Source: Liminaster sp017519885 (lineage in GTDB: Bacteria; Bacteroidota; Bacteroidia; Bacteroidales; UBA3663). Taken from it: a stretch of DNA of 64,000 nucleotides. The translations under genes and the position numbers were made by a program. The notes beneath the pieces were generated by a model, which was given only the letters and a program-made list of their open reading frames with translations, was not told the origin of the DNA and ran no database searches. Shown here piece after piece: positions 7,847 to 16,681 of the stretch. Location of the stretch: assembly GCA_017519885.1 (NCBI GenBank), contig JAFWRO010000044.1, positions 6,578 through 70,577 on the forward strand. Direction: 5' to 3'. Each line of letters begins with the position of its first letter. Within the stretch, counting starts at the first letter, position 1.

Positions 7847-8968
7847 TTACTTTTGCCAAACACGTACCCAATCGACTTCGAGCGAAACGGGAAGGGCACT
7901 CTCATCGACGCCCATAGCGCCGCCCCAGTCGCCACCCCAAGCGAGGTTGAGGATGACATAGAAAGGTGCATTATAGGGCCAGTCGTCGCGACCAAGGCCA
8001 CGATTGTCGTAGCTGAGCTGAACCTTGCCATCGACATAGGTGGTGATGTTCTGCTCGGTCCAATGGATGGCGTAGGTATGGAACTCACCCTCGGCACCGG
8101 CACAATACATCTCGTGGGTAACCTGTGTGCCATTGGAATGCACATGGGCATTGGCATGCAGGCTCGACGAAACGTAGTTGGGATGGTAACCAACCTCCTC
8201 CATGATGTCGATTTCGCCATCGGCAGGCCATGAATGGAAGTTGACGGGCATCATCCAGAATGCGGGCCAGGTACCCTTGCCCTTCGGCAGCTTGATGCTG
8301 GCCTCGATGTAGCCGTACTGCCAGCCGGTCTTCTGGTTGGCATAGACGCGACCCGAGTAGATCTTGCCGTTCTCCTTGAAGCAGTTGATGGAAAGGATGC
8401 CGTTCTTGACGGTAGCCACCTCACGTCCACCGGGCGAAGCCACATTGACGTAGGTCTGCAACTCGTGATTAACCCAACCGGCATTGGCTACCTGATAGGT
8501 CCAGCCGTTCTGCTCGTCGATGGTACCATCCTTCTCGAACTCGTCGTGCCATACGAGCTTGAACTCGGGTCCCATGGGGCAAGTGATGCTGGGCTTGGTA
8601 GCTGCCTCCTGGCTGACGGTGATGAACTCACGCTGGGAGCCTGCCTTGACAGTGATCTGGCCCTGACGGGGCTCGTAGTTGACGTTCTCGGAGATGGTGA
8701 CAGTGAGGGCTGCTGAGCCCGCCTTGCCCGAACCGGGAGTAACGGTGAACCATGTCTCGCCATTGGTAGCGAAGGCAGCCCATTCGCGATCGGCCTGGAC
8801 GCTGATGCTGGAGGTGCCGCCCTCGGCGGGCACATTGATGGTGGTGGGTGATGCCGACAGCTGGATGGTGGTGACACCTCCGCTGCCGCCCTCATCATCG
8901 CCGCCGCCACAGGAAGAGAAGGCCAGTGCAGAGCAAAGGATGACAGAGAGAATATTCATTGATTTCAT
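7847..8968 (-). CDS. BACON-GH16 endo-beta-glucanase lipoprotein (laminarinase/lichenase type)
   Basis: A 373-residue outer-membrane lipoprotein. The signal peptide ends at a lipobox with Cys20 (AFSSC) followed by GGGDDEGG, the acidic form typical of surface export in Bacteroidetes. Residues about 34-121 form a BACON domain (VPAEGGTSSISVQADREWAA ... ITVSQEA). The GH16 jelly-roll covers about 135-373, with the catalytic motif GEIDIMEE giving nucleophile Glu252, Asp254 and acid/base Glu257. It ends with EVDWVRVWQ, as usual for GH16. The enzyme should cut beta-1,3 or mixed-linkage beta-1,3/1,4-glucan at the cell surface before SusC/D uptake. It lies after the terminator that follows the SusCD-binding-protein genes, so it may have its own promoter or rely on read-through. 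Confidence 0.93.
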   Translation of the reverse strand: MKSMNILSVILCSALAFSSCGGGDDEGGSGGVTTIQLSASPTTINVPAEGGTSSISVQADREWAAFATNGETWFTVTPGSGKAGSAALTVTISENVNYEPRQGQITVKAGSQREFITVSQEAATKPSITCPMGPEFKLVWHDEFEKDGTIDEQNGWTYQVANAGWVNHELQTYVNVASPGGREVATVKNGILSINCFKENGKIYSGRVYANQKTGWQYGYIEASIKLPKGKGTWPAFWMMPVNFHSWPADGEIDIMEEVGYHPNYVSSSLHANAHVHSNGTQVTHEMYCAGAEGEFHTYAIHWTEQNITTYVDGKVQLSYDNRGLGRDDWPYNAPFYVILNLAWGGDWGGAMGVDESALPVSLEVDWVRVWQK

Positions 8969-8990
8969 TGACAGCTTAATGAATTATTAA

Positions 8991-9034
8991 GGGGAGTAAA
9001 AGAGGAGTAAAAAGGGAGTAAAAGAGGAGTAAAA
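8991..9034. repeat. 11-bp tandem array, four units (GGAGTAAAA core)
   Basis: Four 11-mers in a row: GGGGAGTAAAA, GAGGAGTAAAA, AGGGAGTAAAA and GAGGAGTAAAA, directly upstream of the GH16 start (8968). A related two-copy motif, TTTTACTACCC then TTTTACTACCT, lies at 50909-50930 before the PBP1A gene in opposite orientation. Confidence 0.85.
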
Positions 9035-9071
9035 GGGACGTTACCTTCGCCATATCAAATTTGGACTAACC

Positions 9072-9106
9072 AACAATTGTTAATTGTTAATTATTAATTG
9101 TTAATT
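9072..9106. repeat. 7-bp AT-rich tandem array (GTTAATT), five units
   Basis: AACAATT, GTTAATT, GTTAATT, ATTAATT and GTTAATT in a row. The unit is the reverse complement of the AATTAAC array at 13189-13216, so the same sequence occurs in opposite orientations at two junctions of this locus. Confidence 0.8.
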
Positions 9107-9115
9107 GAACATTAG

Positions 9116-9164
9116 TCCCTTAAAATCACTAAGATTCCCTTAAATCCCTTAGAATCCCTTAGAA
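9116..9164. repeat. 10-bp tandem array (TCCCTTAGAA), five units
   Basis: TCCCTTAAAA, TCACTAAGAT, TCCCTTAAA, TCCCTTAGAA and TCCCTTAGAA follow each other, ending just before the terminator of the susCD unit. With the arrays at 8991 and 9072 it makes up most of the 268-bp gap between the GH16 start and the binding-protein stop. Confidence 0.8.
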
Positions 9165-9172
9165 GTAAAAAA

Positions 9173-9206
9173 CTGCCTGACATGTCCTGACGGGCACATC
9201 AGGCAG
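9173..9206 (-). terminator. Terminator after the SusC-SusD-binding protein unit
   Basis: CTGCCTGA at 9173-9180 pairs with TCAGGCAG at 9199-9206, with partial pairing inside. On the minus strand the stem is followed by TTTTTT. It lies 31 bp past the binding-protein stop at 9237. Confidence 0.8.
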
Positions 9207-9236
9207 CACTTACACACACATATATACTAACTAACG

Positions 9237-11633
9237 TTATTCTGCCTCCTGGATGATGATATCCTTGATGGTTACTTCGCTACCAGCGGGGTTGCCTGCA
9301 AAGTCGAATACCATCTTGAAGGTCTCGTTGGTGATGTCACCCTTCGGAAGAGCAAGGTCGGTGAGTTCGACAACAGTCTCCTCGTAAGCCACACAAGCGT
9401 GACGGTCGGCAGTGAGGTAGTTTTCGTCGTTGCCGTTCTCGGTGAACTTGACAGTCACACCGGGCTGATCCTGGTTGGCGAAGAGCGTGAAGCGAATGTT
9501 GTACTTCTTGTCGGCGCTGATGTCAGCCTTGCCGAGTTCGGTGGAGATATGCCACTGAGCCTGCCACTGGTCGGTGGTTGCTTCGGGAAGCACGATGGTG
9601 TAGCTGTTACCCTCGACAACAGTCTCAGGATTGGCTATCTGTGCCCAGCCGGGAGCGTAGTAGAACGAGATGGTCTCGTGAGCACCCTTGAGCCAGAGAT
9701 TGCGCTCACCGGTGAGGTCCCAGTCGATGGTCTTGGGTCCCTTGTGCTCCTGCAGGTGCATATCGCTGATGGTGATGACGGTTCCATCGGCATTGCCACC
9801 GAAGTCGAGGACAATCTTCATATTGGTGATGTCGCGCATATCGGTGCCATTGGCTATCATCGCGAGGTTGGGCAGGGTAACCCAAGTCTCCTCGTAAGCC
9901 GTGACGGCATGACGATCGGCGGTGATGAAGAGGTTGTCGTCGTCCTCCTGGGTGATCTTCACAGTGACACCAGGATGATCGGTGTTGGAGACAATCTTGC
10001 AGCGGAAGTCATAAGTAAGATCCTTGCTGAGGGTGATGCCGGTGTTGTGGAAACCAGCCTGTGCCTGCCACTGGTCAGTGGTTGCTGCGGGCAAGCTCCA
10101 TGTGTAAGCTGTACCGTTGATTTCGCACTCAGGATTGTCAATCTGTGCCCAACCAGGAGCATAATAGTACTGCAGTTCGACAGGCATACCTTCGAGGATG
10201 TTGGCGCCACTCCAATCAACGTCCTGACCAGGCTCGGGGCCGGGTTCATCGCTCGGAGGAACGATGGTGTTCTTGCTGTGCTCGATGAAGCAGAAGTTCT
10301 TGATGGTCACCTCGGTGCCAGCAGCGTTGCCGCCGAAGTCGAGGAAGAGGTCGTAGGTGAGACCGCCGAGGTCGATGCCGGGCACGTCGTAGAAGTAGTA
10401 GATGTAGTCTTCCATAGCACCTACCTTGACACGATCGGCGCAGATGAAGTTGCCATCATTGCCCTCGCCAGTCTGGACGAGCTTGACGGTGATGCCTGGG
10501 TGATCCTGGGTAGAGGTGATGACGCACGAGAAGTCGTAAGTCTGTCCTGCAGGCACGATGTTGTTGTCGAGCGAGGTATGGAGTGAGAACTGTGCCATCC
10601 ACTGGTCGGTGGTAGCCTCGGGGAGGGTTACCTTGACGCTGTTGGCATCGAATTCATATGGGAAGTCGGCAATCTGACTCCAACCTGGAGCATACCAGAT
10701 GGTATTGAAGACTGGGTTGGCCTGCTTCCAGAGGTTGTCGGGGCTGGTGTAGTCGAAGCCTTCGAAGACAGTCTCATGCGTGGTGGTGAGAATGTACTGC
10801 CAAGCAATGCCGGGGCCTTCGCTGACGAGAGTCATCGACTTGGTGGTCATGTTGACCACGAGGTAGCGAGGATTCTCCCAGATGGCGTCGTTGGCGATGT
10901 AGGGGAAGTAGGTCTTGGCCGGGAAGGTCAGGAAGAGATCATCGCCATCGACCTCGAATGCATAGGTGGTGGACATTGCCTCGACGGGCATGCTGAAGTC
11001 CTCGGTAGCACCAATGGTGTTGAGCGCGGTGGTGCCGTAGTTGACGTACATCGTGCCGTTCTTGCCAGGGTTGAAGGTGTAGCGATAGTCGTCGGTGAAC
11101 TCGAGCGAGTTGTCGTAGAGGCCGGTGCCAGCCTTGTCGTCGGGCTGAGCAGCCCACCAGTTGGTAGGATTGCCTACACTTTCACCACAAGCGAGGTGAC
11201 CCTGTGTCTTGTTGTCGATGTACCAGGGAGCCTTGCTGAGCATAGTGGTGTACTTGGTGAAGTCCATAATGGTGTTGTCGATGTGGAAGGTGCGTGTGAC
11301 CTTGCCATCGCTGATGCCATCGCGACTGCCAATCTGGACATTTACGGTGTAGTCGCCCGAAGAGGCGAAGATGCGCTGATAGCCGTTGACTGTGCTGCGT
11401 TCAATCTTCTTGCCGGTGTCGATGTTCCAAACGGGATAGACACCCTTGGCATTCTTGAGGTTGAAGGTCACCTGGTTGGTGGACTGATCGACGGTGATTT
11501 CAACCATGTCCTCGAAGTTGGATGCCTGAGGCACCCCGCTCTCGTTGAGGCCCTCGATGTCGTCGGGAGAACATGCAACCAACGAACCTGCTACCAGAAG
11601 GGCACTCAATATATATTTATATGTCGATTTCAT
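9237..11633 (-). CDS. Surface glycan-binding lipoprotein with three tandem CBM-like modules
   Basis: A 798-residue lipoprotein (signal peptide ending SLVAC, Cys21, then SPDD) in the SusE/SGBP position right after SusD. The N-terminal part (about 35-115) looks like a PKD/Ig-like domain (GDYTVNVQIGSRDG), followed by a region with WWAAQPDDKAGTG near 155. Residues about 310-798 hold three homologous modules of about 150 residues. Each opens with YYAPGW(A/S)QI, continues with EATTDQW(Q/M)AQ and (D/Q)HPG(I/V)TVK, and closes with DF(G/A)GN(A/P)(A/D)G. The aromatic residues and beta-sandwich pattern suggest CBM4-like carbohydrate binding. The protein probably holds beta-glucan chains at the surface for the SusCD transporter; the exact ligand is inferred from neighbouring GH16, GH3 and GH5 genes. 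Confidence 0.85.
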   Translation of the reverse strand: MKSTYKYILSALLVAGSLVACSPDDIEGLNESGVPQASNFEDMVEITVDQSTNQVTFNLKNAKGVYPVWNIDTGKKIERSTVNGYQRIFASSGDYTVNVQIGSRDGISDGKVTRTFHIDNTIMDFTKYTTMLSKAPWYIDNKTQGHLACGESVGNPTNWWAAQPDDKAGTGLYDNSLEFTDDYRYTFNPGKNGTMYVNYGTTALNTIGATEDFSMPVEAMSTTYAFEVDGDDLFLTFPAKTYFPYIANDAIWENPRYLVVNMTTKSMTLVSEGPGIAWQYILTTTHETVFEGFDYTSPDNLWKQANPVFNTIWYAPGWSQIADFPYEFDANSVKVTLPEATTDQWMAQFSLHTSLDNNIVPAGQTYDFSCVITSTQDHPGITVKLVQTGEGNDGNFICADRVKVGAMEDYIYYFYDVPGIDLGGLTYDLFLDFGGNAAGTEVTIKNFCFIEHSKNTIVPPSDEPGPEPGQDVDWSGANILEGMPVELQYYYAPGWAQIDNPECEINGTAYTWSLPAATTDQWQAQAGFHNTGITLSKDLTYDFRCKIVSNTDHPGVTVKITQEDDDNLFITADRHAVTAYEETWVTLPNLAMIANGTDMRDITNMKIVLDFGGNADGTVITISDMHLQEHKGPKTIDWDLTGERNLWLKGAHETISFYYAPGWAQIANPETVVEGNSYTIVLPEATTDQWQAQWHISTELGKADISADKKYNIRFTLFANQDQPGVTVKFTENGNDENYLTADRHACVAYEETVVELTDLALPKGDITNETFKMVFDFAGNPAGSEVTIKDIIIQEAE

Positions 11634-11653
11634 AATGGGTAACTGTTTTGGAA

Positions 11654-13180
11654 TTAATACTCATTCTGCTTGAGAGCAACATCGGAATCCAACTCAGACT
11701 GAGCGATGGGGATGTACTTCTTGCTCGGAGTCCAAGTACCTACGCGGCCCTGATCGTTGGGATTGGTGCCATCGCAAGGAGTGGGAACGAGCACTGAGGC
11801 TGCAAGACCTGTACGAACAAGGTCCCAGTAGCGCTTGCCTTCGCCCACGAACTCGAGCTTGCGCTCGTTGATGATGTTGTCGATGGTGGCATCGACGGCA
11901 CCCAGACCAGCACGCTGGCGCACCTGAGTGAGGAGCGACTTGGCATCGCCCGAACCTGTGCGAACCATCAGCTCGGCAGCGTTGAGCAGCGTCTCAGCAA
12001 AGCGGTAGTAGCGGAGGTTGTTGTTGTAGTTGAGGTTGTTGTCGAAACCGGCATCGGCATTGTTGGCCGTGAATGGGCGATACTTGCGAAGCCAGATGTG
12101 GGTATCCTGGAAACGGTTGGTGTACTCCACGCCACGCACATCCCAGCAGGTAGCATCGCGGCGAACGTCACCTTCTTCGAACATGTTGTAGGTAGCTGTA
12201 CGTACAGGGAGGAAGCCCCATCCGTCGGCACCTGAATTCCAACCGTCGCCACCGGGCCACGAGTTGGGCGAAATGAGGGTGGGAAGCACGGTACCGCCAA
12301 TGGCGAGAGGGCTACCCCATCCGCGCTCGTTGTTGCCATCCTCGTAGTTGATCTCCCAGATGGACTCGGAGCACCATTCGCCTGTCTCATCCCAAAGGTT
12401 GGCATAGTCGGGGTTGAGTGAATACTTGCCCGACGAGATGATCTCGTTCATAAAGCCGAGGGCCTTGCTGTAACGGCTCTGGTCATTCTGGTACATTACC
12501 ATCTCGGCATACATCATATAGATCATAGCCTGCGAGATGCGTCCGCTGTTGGCATCGTCCCAACGCATGGGGAGAACACCAGAGGCAGCTACCTCTTCGA
12601 GCTCGACGATGAGCAGATCGTACACCTCGTCAGCAGTGAGCTGTGGAGCGGTGTAGGGAGCGGTGAGGTTCTCGAGATAGAAGGGGATGTTGCCGAAGTA
12701 GTGCCACAGCATATTATAGTAGAACACGCGGAGGCCACGGGCCTGCATCTCGTACAGCGACTTGTTGGCAGCCGACATGTCGGGCACTTCGTATTCGATG
12801 TACTTGAGCACGTCGTTGCAGCGCTTTACGCCACTGTAATCGACGGTCCAGAGCGAACTGAGGGTGTTATTCTCATTGGCCTGGTAGTTGGAGAGCATAT
12901 GCCAGTTCTGCATATCAGCGAGGTTGGAACCACCTACCCAGAAGAGGTCGCCCATAATCTCGGCGTCGATGTTGAGCGCATTGTACTGGCCGAGTCCCCA
13001 GTCGGGCCAATGGATGGGGTCGTAGGCGGCGATGAGAGCCTCCTGGATATGTGCGTCGGAAGTATAATATTCTTCAAGGGGTTCGCCCGACGGATTCTCG
13101 ACCTCAAGGAACGAGTCGCTGCAAGACGACATAGCGAAAGAGGCAGCGGCAATCAGTAAACCTATATATTGAGTTTTCAT
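11654..13180 (-). CDS. SusD/RagB family nutrient-binding outer-membrane lipoprotein
   Basis: A 508-residue lipoprotein (lipobox FAMSSC, Cys20, then SDSFLEVENPSGEP) of the RagB/SusD family. These proteins form a lid on the SusC pore and bind the imported glycan. Visible features are the alpha-helical TPR-like N-terminal half, the conserved YNMLWHYFGNIPFYLENL segment, the LRYYRFAETLLNAAELM block and the C-terminal INERKLEFVGEGKRYWDLVRTG motif that is diagnostic for the family. It is 47 bp downstream of susC and 20 bp upstream of the binding-protein gene, so the three are co-transcribed from the promoter near 16560. Confidence 0.96.
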   Translation of the reverse strand: MKTQYIGLLIAAASFAMSSCSDSFLEVENPSGEPLEEYYTSDAHIQEALIAAYDPIHWPDWGLGQYNALNIDAEIMGDLFWVGGSNLADMQNWHMLSNYQANENNTLSSLWTVDYSGVKRCNDVLKYIEYEVPDMSAANKSLYEMQARGLRVFYYNMLWHYFGNIPFYLENLTAPYTAPQLTADEVYDLLIVELEEVAASGVLPMRWDDANSGRISQAMIYMMYAEMVMYQNDQSRYSKALGFMNEIISSGKYSLNPDYANLWDETGEWCSESIWEINYEDGNNERGWGSPLAIGGTVLPTLISPNSWPGGDGWNSGADGWGFLPVRTATYNMFEEGDVRRDATCWDVRGVEYTNRFQDTHIWLRKYRPFTANNADAGFDNNLNYNNNLRYYRFAETLLNAAELMVRTGSGDAKSLLTQVRQRAGLGAVDATIDNIINERKLEFVGEGKRYWDLVRTGLAASVLVPTPCDGTNPNDQGRVGTWTPSKKYIPIAQSELDSDVALKQNEY

Positions 13181-13188
13181 ATGTTTTG

Positions 13189-13216
13189 AATTAACAATTA
13201 ATAATTAACAATTAAT
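13189..13216. repeat. 7-bp AT-rich tandem array (AATTAAC/AATTAAT), four units
   Basis: AATTAAC, AATTAAT, AATTAAC, AATTAAT fill the 47-bp space between the SusC stop (13228) and the SusD start (13180). The unit is the reverse complement of the array at 9072-9106. Confidence 0.85.
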
Positions 13217-13227
13217 TGCGGGTGAAT

Positions 13228-16200
13228 TTAGAATGCAATATTGAATCCGACAGTCCAAGTACGAGCCTGAGGATAGACACCGCGGTCGATGCCGAGGGAA
13301 GTGCCACCCGAGGCGATTTCGGGATCGAAGCCCCAATACTTGGTCCAAGTGACGAGGTTCTCGACCATGCCGTAGATACGGAAGCGCTCGATGAATGCAC
13401 GACGCGTGAGCTTGGCGGGCAGGGTGTAGCCGAGGCTCATGTTCTTGATGCGAAGGTAAGAGCCATCGCAGACATAGAGGTCAGATACCTGCCAGTTGGT
13501 CTCGTCCTGGAGAGAGAGACGTGGATACTTGTCGGACGTGCCTTCGCCTGTCCAGCGGTTGAGCATCCACTTGGGATAGTTGCCCGAGAAAACGTCGCTG
13601 CGGTAGGTAGCGTCGAAGACGTCGGAGCCCTGAACACCCTGAAGGAAGATGTTGAAGTCGAAGCCCTTCCAATCGGCATTGGCATTGAAACCGAAGGTCC
13701 AGTCGGGAGTACCGTTACCGATGTTGGTGCGGTCGTCGGTAGTAATCTGACCATCGCCATTGACATCGACGAAGCGAACGTCACCAGGAACAGCCTTAGG
13801 CTGGATGAGCTGGCCGTCAGCATTGGTATAGGCACGAACCTCGTCCATATTCTGGAAGACGCCATCGGTCTTGTAGCCATAGAAGAATGGGAAAGGCTGA
13901 CCGTTCTCGGCACGGGTGCCGCCACCGGCGATGCCCTGAATGCCGTCGAAGTTGAGGAAGCCTTCGGTATTACCGAGGTTCTTGAGGGTATTCTTTACGT
14001 AAGAGACGTTACCCTTGAGAGAGTAATGGAAGTCGCTGATGTGACCCTTCCAGCCAAGTTCGATTTCGACACCCTTGTTCTCCATATCACCCACGTTGCC
14101 AAGAGGCTTGGTTTCGCCCACATAGCTTGGGATAGGCATAGCAAGGATCATGCCGTTGGTCTTCTTGATGAAGTAATCGACACTGAGGGTGAGTGCATCC
14201 TTCATGAAGCCGAGGTCGATACCAAGGTCGTGCTGCTCAGACTCCTCCCACTTGAGGTCGGGGTTGGCGATACGGTTGGCCTTTGAGCCGTTCTGCTTGG
14301 TGGCGATGCGACCGAAGAGGACGTTGTTGCCCATCGAGGTGAGGGTGGTATAGGTGAAGTCACCGATGTTCTCGTAACCATTCTTACCCCAGCTGTAACG
14401 CAGCTTGCCGATGGTCACCCATTCGGGCATGTTGAAGAAAGGTTCGCGTACGAAGTTCCAACCAAGTGAGAATGATGGGAAGACACCGTACTTGTTGTTG
14501 GAGCCGAAGCGGCTCGAACCATCACGACGCAAGGTGAACTGGAACATATAGCGCTCGTCGTAGTTGTAACTGCCACGTGCGAAGAGAGAAGAAAGGGTAT
14601 GCTCGGTGTAAGGACCGCCCCATACGCTGTGTTCAACGGTAGCACCGGTGATGTTGCCATCGGCGTCCTTCGAGAATTCGACGTTGCCCGTTGCATAGTT
14701 GATTGATGGCTTGTTGATGTTGACGAGGTTCCAGCGGCTGCCTCCGATCTCGGCGCCCTTCGACTTGTAGGCCGACTGACCGAGGACGATGTTGAACGAG
14801 TGGCGACCAAGTTCCTTGTCGTAAGAGATGACGTTCTCAATCTGCCAGTGGTCGGACTTGGCTGAGAACTGAGTAGCAGAGGTATGGTCGGTATTGTTGT
14901 TACCCGAGAGGTAGTAGAGGCTCTTGACAGCTCCATCGTAGCCCCAGAACGAGAGGTCGGCGCTGTAGGAGAAGCTATACTTCAGGTTATCCCAAAGGCC
15001 GAGGGTGACGTTGAAGTGAGGCACAAACTTGTGGCTCCAGTTCTTGGTTGGAGTCTGCGCTACCATCATGGCGAGTGGGTTATTCATCTCCTGATAGGTG
15101 CCACCGTAGTTTGGAATGCTGTAAAGATTACCGTTCTCGTCGGCGGGGAGATCGAATTCGGAGTAGTTGCTCCTCATCTTCTCGGCATATGCACCCGATA
15201 CGGTTGGGGTCAGGATAGGCGACATATAAAGCGCTGAACCAAGGACTGAACCAAACTCGGAATTGGTGGAGATGCCAGTACTATGGGTACGCAGATACGA
15301 GAGGTTGACCGAAAGATCAAGTTTGTTGAGGAAGTTACGCTCCTTGGTAGCATCGATGAGCGTGTAGTTGCTATTGGAACGGAGGGTCAGACGATCGTAG
15401 TTGGACTGACCATAGTTACCGCCCACGATACCTTCCTGACTGAAGTAGCCGAGGGAGACGTAGTAGTTCATCCTATCATTAGCACCGCTGACCGAAACAT
15501 CGTGGTTGACGATGGGGGCATTGTCGTTGAAGACAAGCGACTGCCAATCGGTGCCACCGTTCAACGGGATGGCGTTGCCCATGGCATCGGTGAGGTTATA
15601 TGGATCGGCGTAAAGAGGATCCATACCGGCATTGACGTACTTCTCGTTCTGAAGGACGGCATACTCGGTGGCGTTGGTCACGTCGCGATGCTTCCAGGCT
15701 GTCTGCCAGCCCCAAGAAGCGTTGTAGTTGATCTGAGCCTTGCCCTGCTTGCCCTTCTTGGTGGTGACGATGATAACGCCGTTGGCAGCACGTGCACCAT
15801 AGATGGCGCCCGAGGCTGCATCCTTGAGGACTTCGATACTCTCGATATCGTTGGGGTTGACGATGTCAAGACCACCTTCGAGCGGAATACCGTCGACGAT
15901 GTAGAGAGGGTCGGAAGCGTTGTAGGAACCGGTACCACGGACACGAACGCGGGACGACTCACCAGGCTGGCCAGAGTTGGCGGTGACGTTAACACCGGCA
16001 GCCAGACCCTTCAAGGCATTGTCGATACGAACAGGAGCCTTGCCCTCAAGGTCTTCACTGCTGACCTTGGCGATGGCTGCAGTAACGACGCTCTTCTTCT
16101 GCACACCGTAACCGACAACGACAACGTCCTCGAGGAGTTTCTTGTCCTCAACCAGGACGACGTTCATCTTCACACGAGCGGGAAGCTCCTGTGGAATGTA

Positions 16201-16452
16201 ACCCACGAAACTGAATCCGATAGTAGCGCCGACGGGGACACCAGTGAGGGAGAAATTACCATCGATATCGGTAATAGCTCCGATAGTTGTACCCTTGACA
16301 TAGGCATTAGCACCGATGACGGGCTCGCCCATCTCATCTACAACGACGCCATTCACCACCATAGTCTGGGCAAAGAGCCCCAATGGTGAGAAAAGGAGGA
16401 TTGCAAGGAGCAATGTAATCCTTGACATCCATTTGTCTGAAGTTTTTCTCAT
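13228..16452 (-). CDS. SusC/RagA family TonB-dependent outer-membrane transporter
   Basis: A 1074-residue SusC-like transporter. A signal peptide (to about residue 29, LFAQ) is followed by a carboxypeptidase-regulatory-like domain (NGVVVDEMGEPVIGANAYVK to about 95), a TonB-box region and plug (EDVVVVGYGVQKKSVVTAAI, then VRVRGTGSYNASDPLYIVDG and SIEVLKDAASGAIYGARAAN), and a 22-strand beta-barrel ending in RTWTVGFNIAF with the usual terminal Phe. With SusD it forms the pedal-bin glycan importer. It is the first gene of the unit and has a promoter and repeated putative operator sites upstream. The substrate, probably beta-glucan oligosaccharides, is inferred from the adjacent GH16, GH3 and GH5 genes. 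Confidence 0.97.
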   Translation of the reverse strand: MRKTSDKWMSRITLLLAILLFSPLGLFAQTMVVNGVVVDEMGEPVIGANAYVKGTTIGAITDIDGNFSLTGVPVGATIGFSFVGYIPQELPARVKMNVVLVEDKKLLEDVVVVGYGVQKKSVVTAAIAKVSSEDLEGKAPVRIDNALKGLAAGVNVTANSGQPGESSRVRVRGTGSYNASDPLYIVDGIPLEGGLDIVNPNDIESIEVLKDAASGAIYGARAANGVIIVTTKKGKQGKAQINYNASWGWQTAWKHRDVTNATEYAVLQNEKYVNAGMDPLYADPYNLTDAMGNAIPLNGGTDWQSLVFNDNAPIVNHDVSVSGANDRMNYYVSLGYFSQEGIVGGNYGQSNYDRLTLRSNSNYTLIDATKERNFLNKLDLSVNLSYLRTHSTGISTNSEFGSVLGSALYMSPILTPTVSGAYAEKMRSNYSEFDLPADENGNLYSIPNYGGTYQEMNNPLAMMVAQTPTKNWSHKFVPHFNVTLGLWDNLKYSFSYSADLSFWGYDGAVKSLYYLSGNNNTDHTSATQFSAKSDHWQIENVISYDKELGRHSFNIVLGQSAYKSKGAEIGGSRWNLVNINKPSINYATGNVEFSKDADGNITGATVEHSVWGGPYTEHTLSSLFARGSYNYDERYMFQFTLRRDGSSRFGSNNKYGVFPSFSLGWNFVREPFFNMPEWVTIGKLRYSWGKNGYENIGDFTYTTLTSMGNNVLFGRIATKQNGSKANRIANPDLKWEESEQHDLGIDLGFMKDALTLSVDYFIKKTNGMILAMPIPSYVGETKPLGNVGDMENKGVEIELGWKGHISDFHYSLKGNVSYVKNTLKNLGNTEGFLNFDGIQGIAGGGTRAENGQPFPFFYGYKTDGVFQNMDEVRAYTNADGQLIQPKAVPGDVRFVDVNGDGQITTDDRTNIGNGTPDWTFGFNANADWKGFDFNIFLQGVQGSDVFDATYRSDVFSGNYPKWMLNRWTGEGTSDKYPRLSLQDETNWQVSDLYVCDGSYLRIKNMSLGYTLPAKLTRRAFIERFRIYGMVENLVTWTKYWGFDPEIASGGTSLGIDRGVYPQARTWTVGFNIAF

Positions 16453-16556
16453 GTTGATGATTGATTTTAGTAAGTAATATATAATATGTGTTGAACAATG
16501 TTTTCAAGTAATGTAGTGCAAACACAGGTATAGACACTTTGTCACTTTTGACGGTG

Positions 16557-16589
16557 CAAAGTTAGGACAATTTTCAGTAAGTTGTACAA
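16557..16589 (-). promoter_or_regulatory. susC promoter (TAACTTTG -7 box, TTG at -33)
   Basis: On the minus strand TAACTTTG (16557-16564) matches TAnnTTTG, and TTG at 16587-16589 lies 22 bp upstream, slightly longer than the usual 19-21. The leader to the SusC ATG at 16452 would be about 100 bases. Confidence 0.65.
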
Positions 16590-16599
16590 TCAAGTAATG

Positions 16600-16670
16600 T
16601 GCATCGGTAAGTTTCATGATATGTGATCTCTCTGTTTTTCAGGCACTTCGTGTTTTGCATCGGTAAGTTT
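16600..16670. promoter_or_regulatory. Two 15-bp direct repeats (TGCATCGGTAAGTTT), putative regulator operators
   Basis: TGCATCGGTAAGTTT occurs identically at 16600-16614 and 16656-16670, 56 bp apart, just upstream of the susC -33 element. A partial copy of its right half, TCAGTAAGTT, is at 16574-16583. A second duplicated motif, CAAGTAATGT, is at 16505-16514 and 16591-16600. Their place between the SusR-like regulator gene and susC makes them good candidates for its binding sites; this is inference from position and repetition only. Confidence 0.55.
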
Positions 16671-16681
16671 TGATTGGGCCG

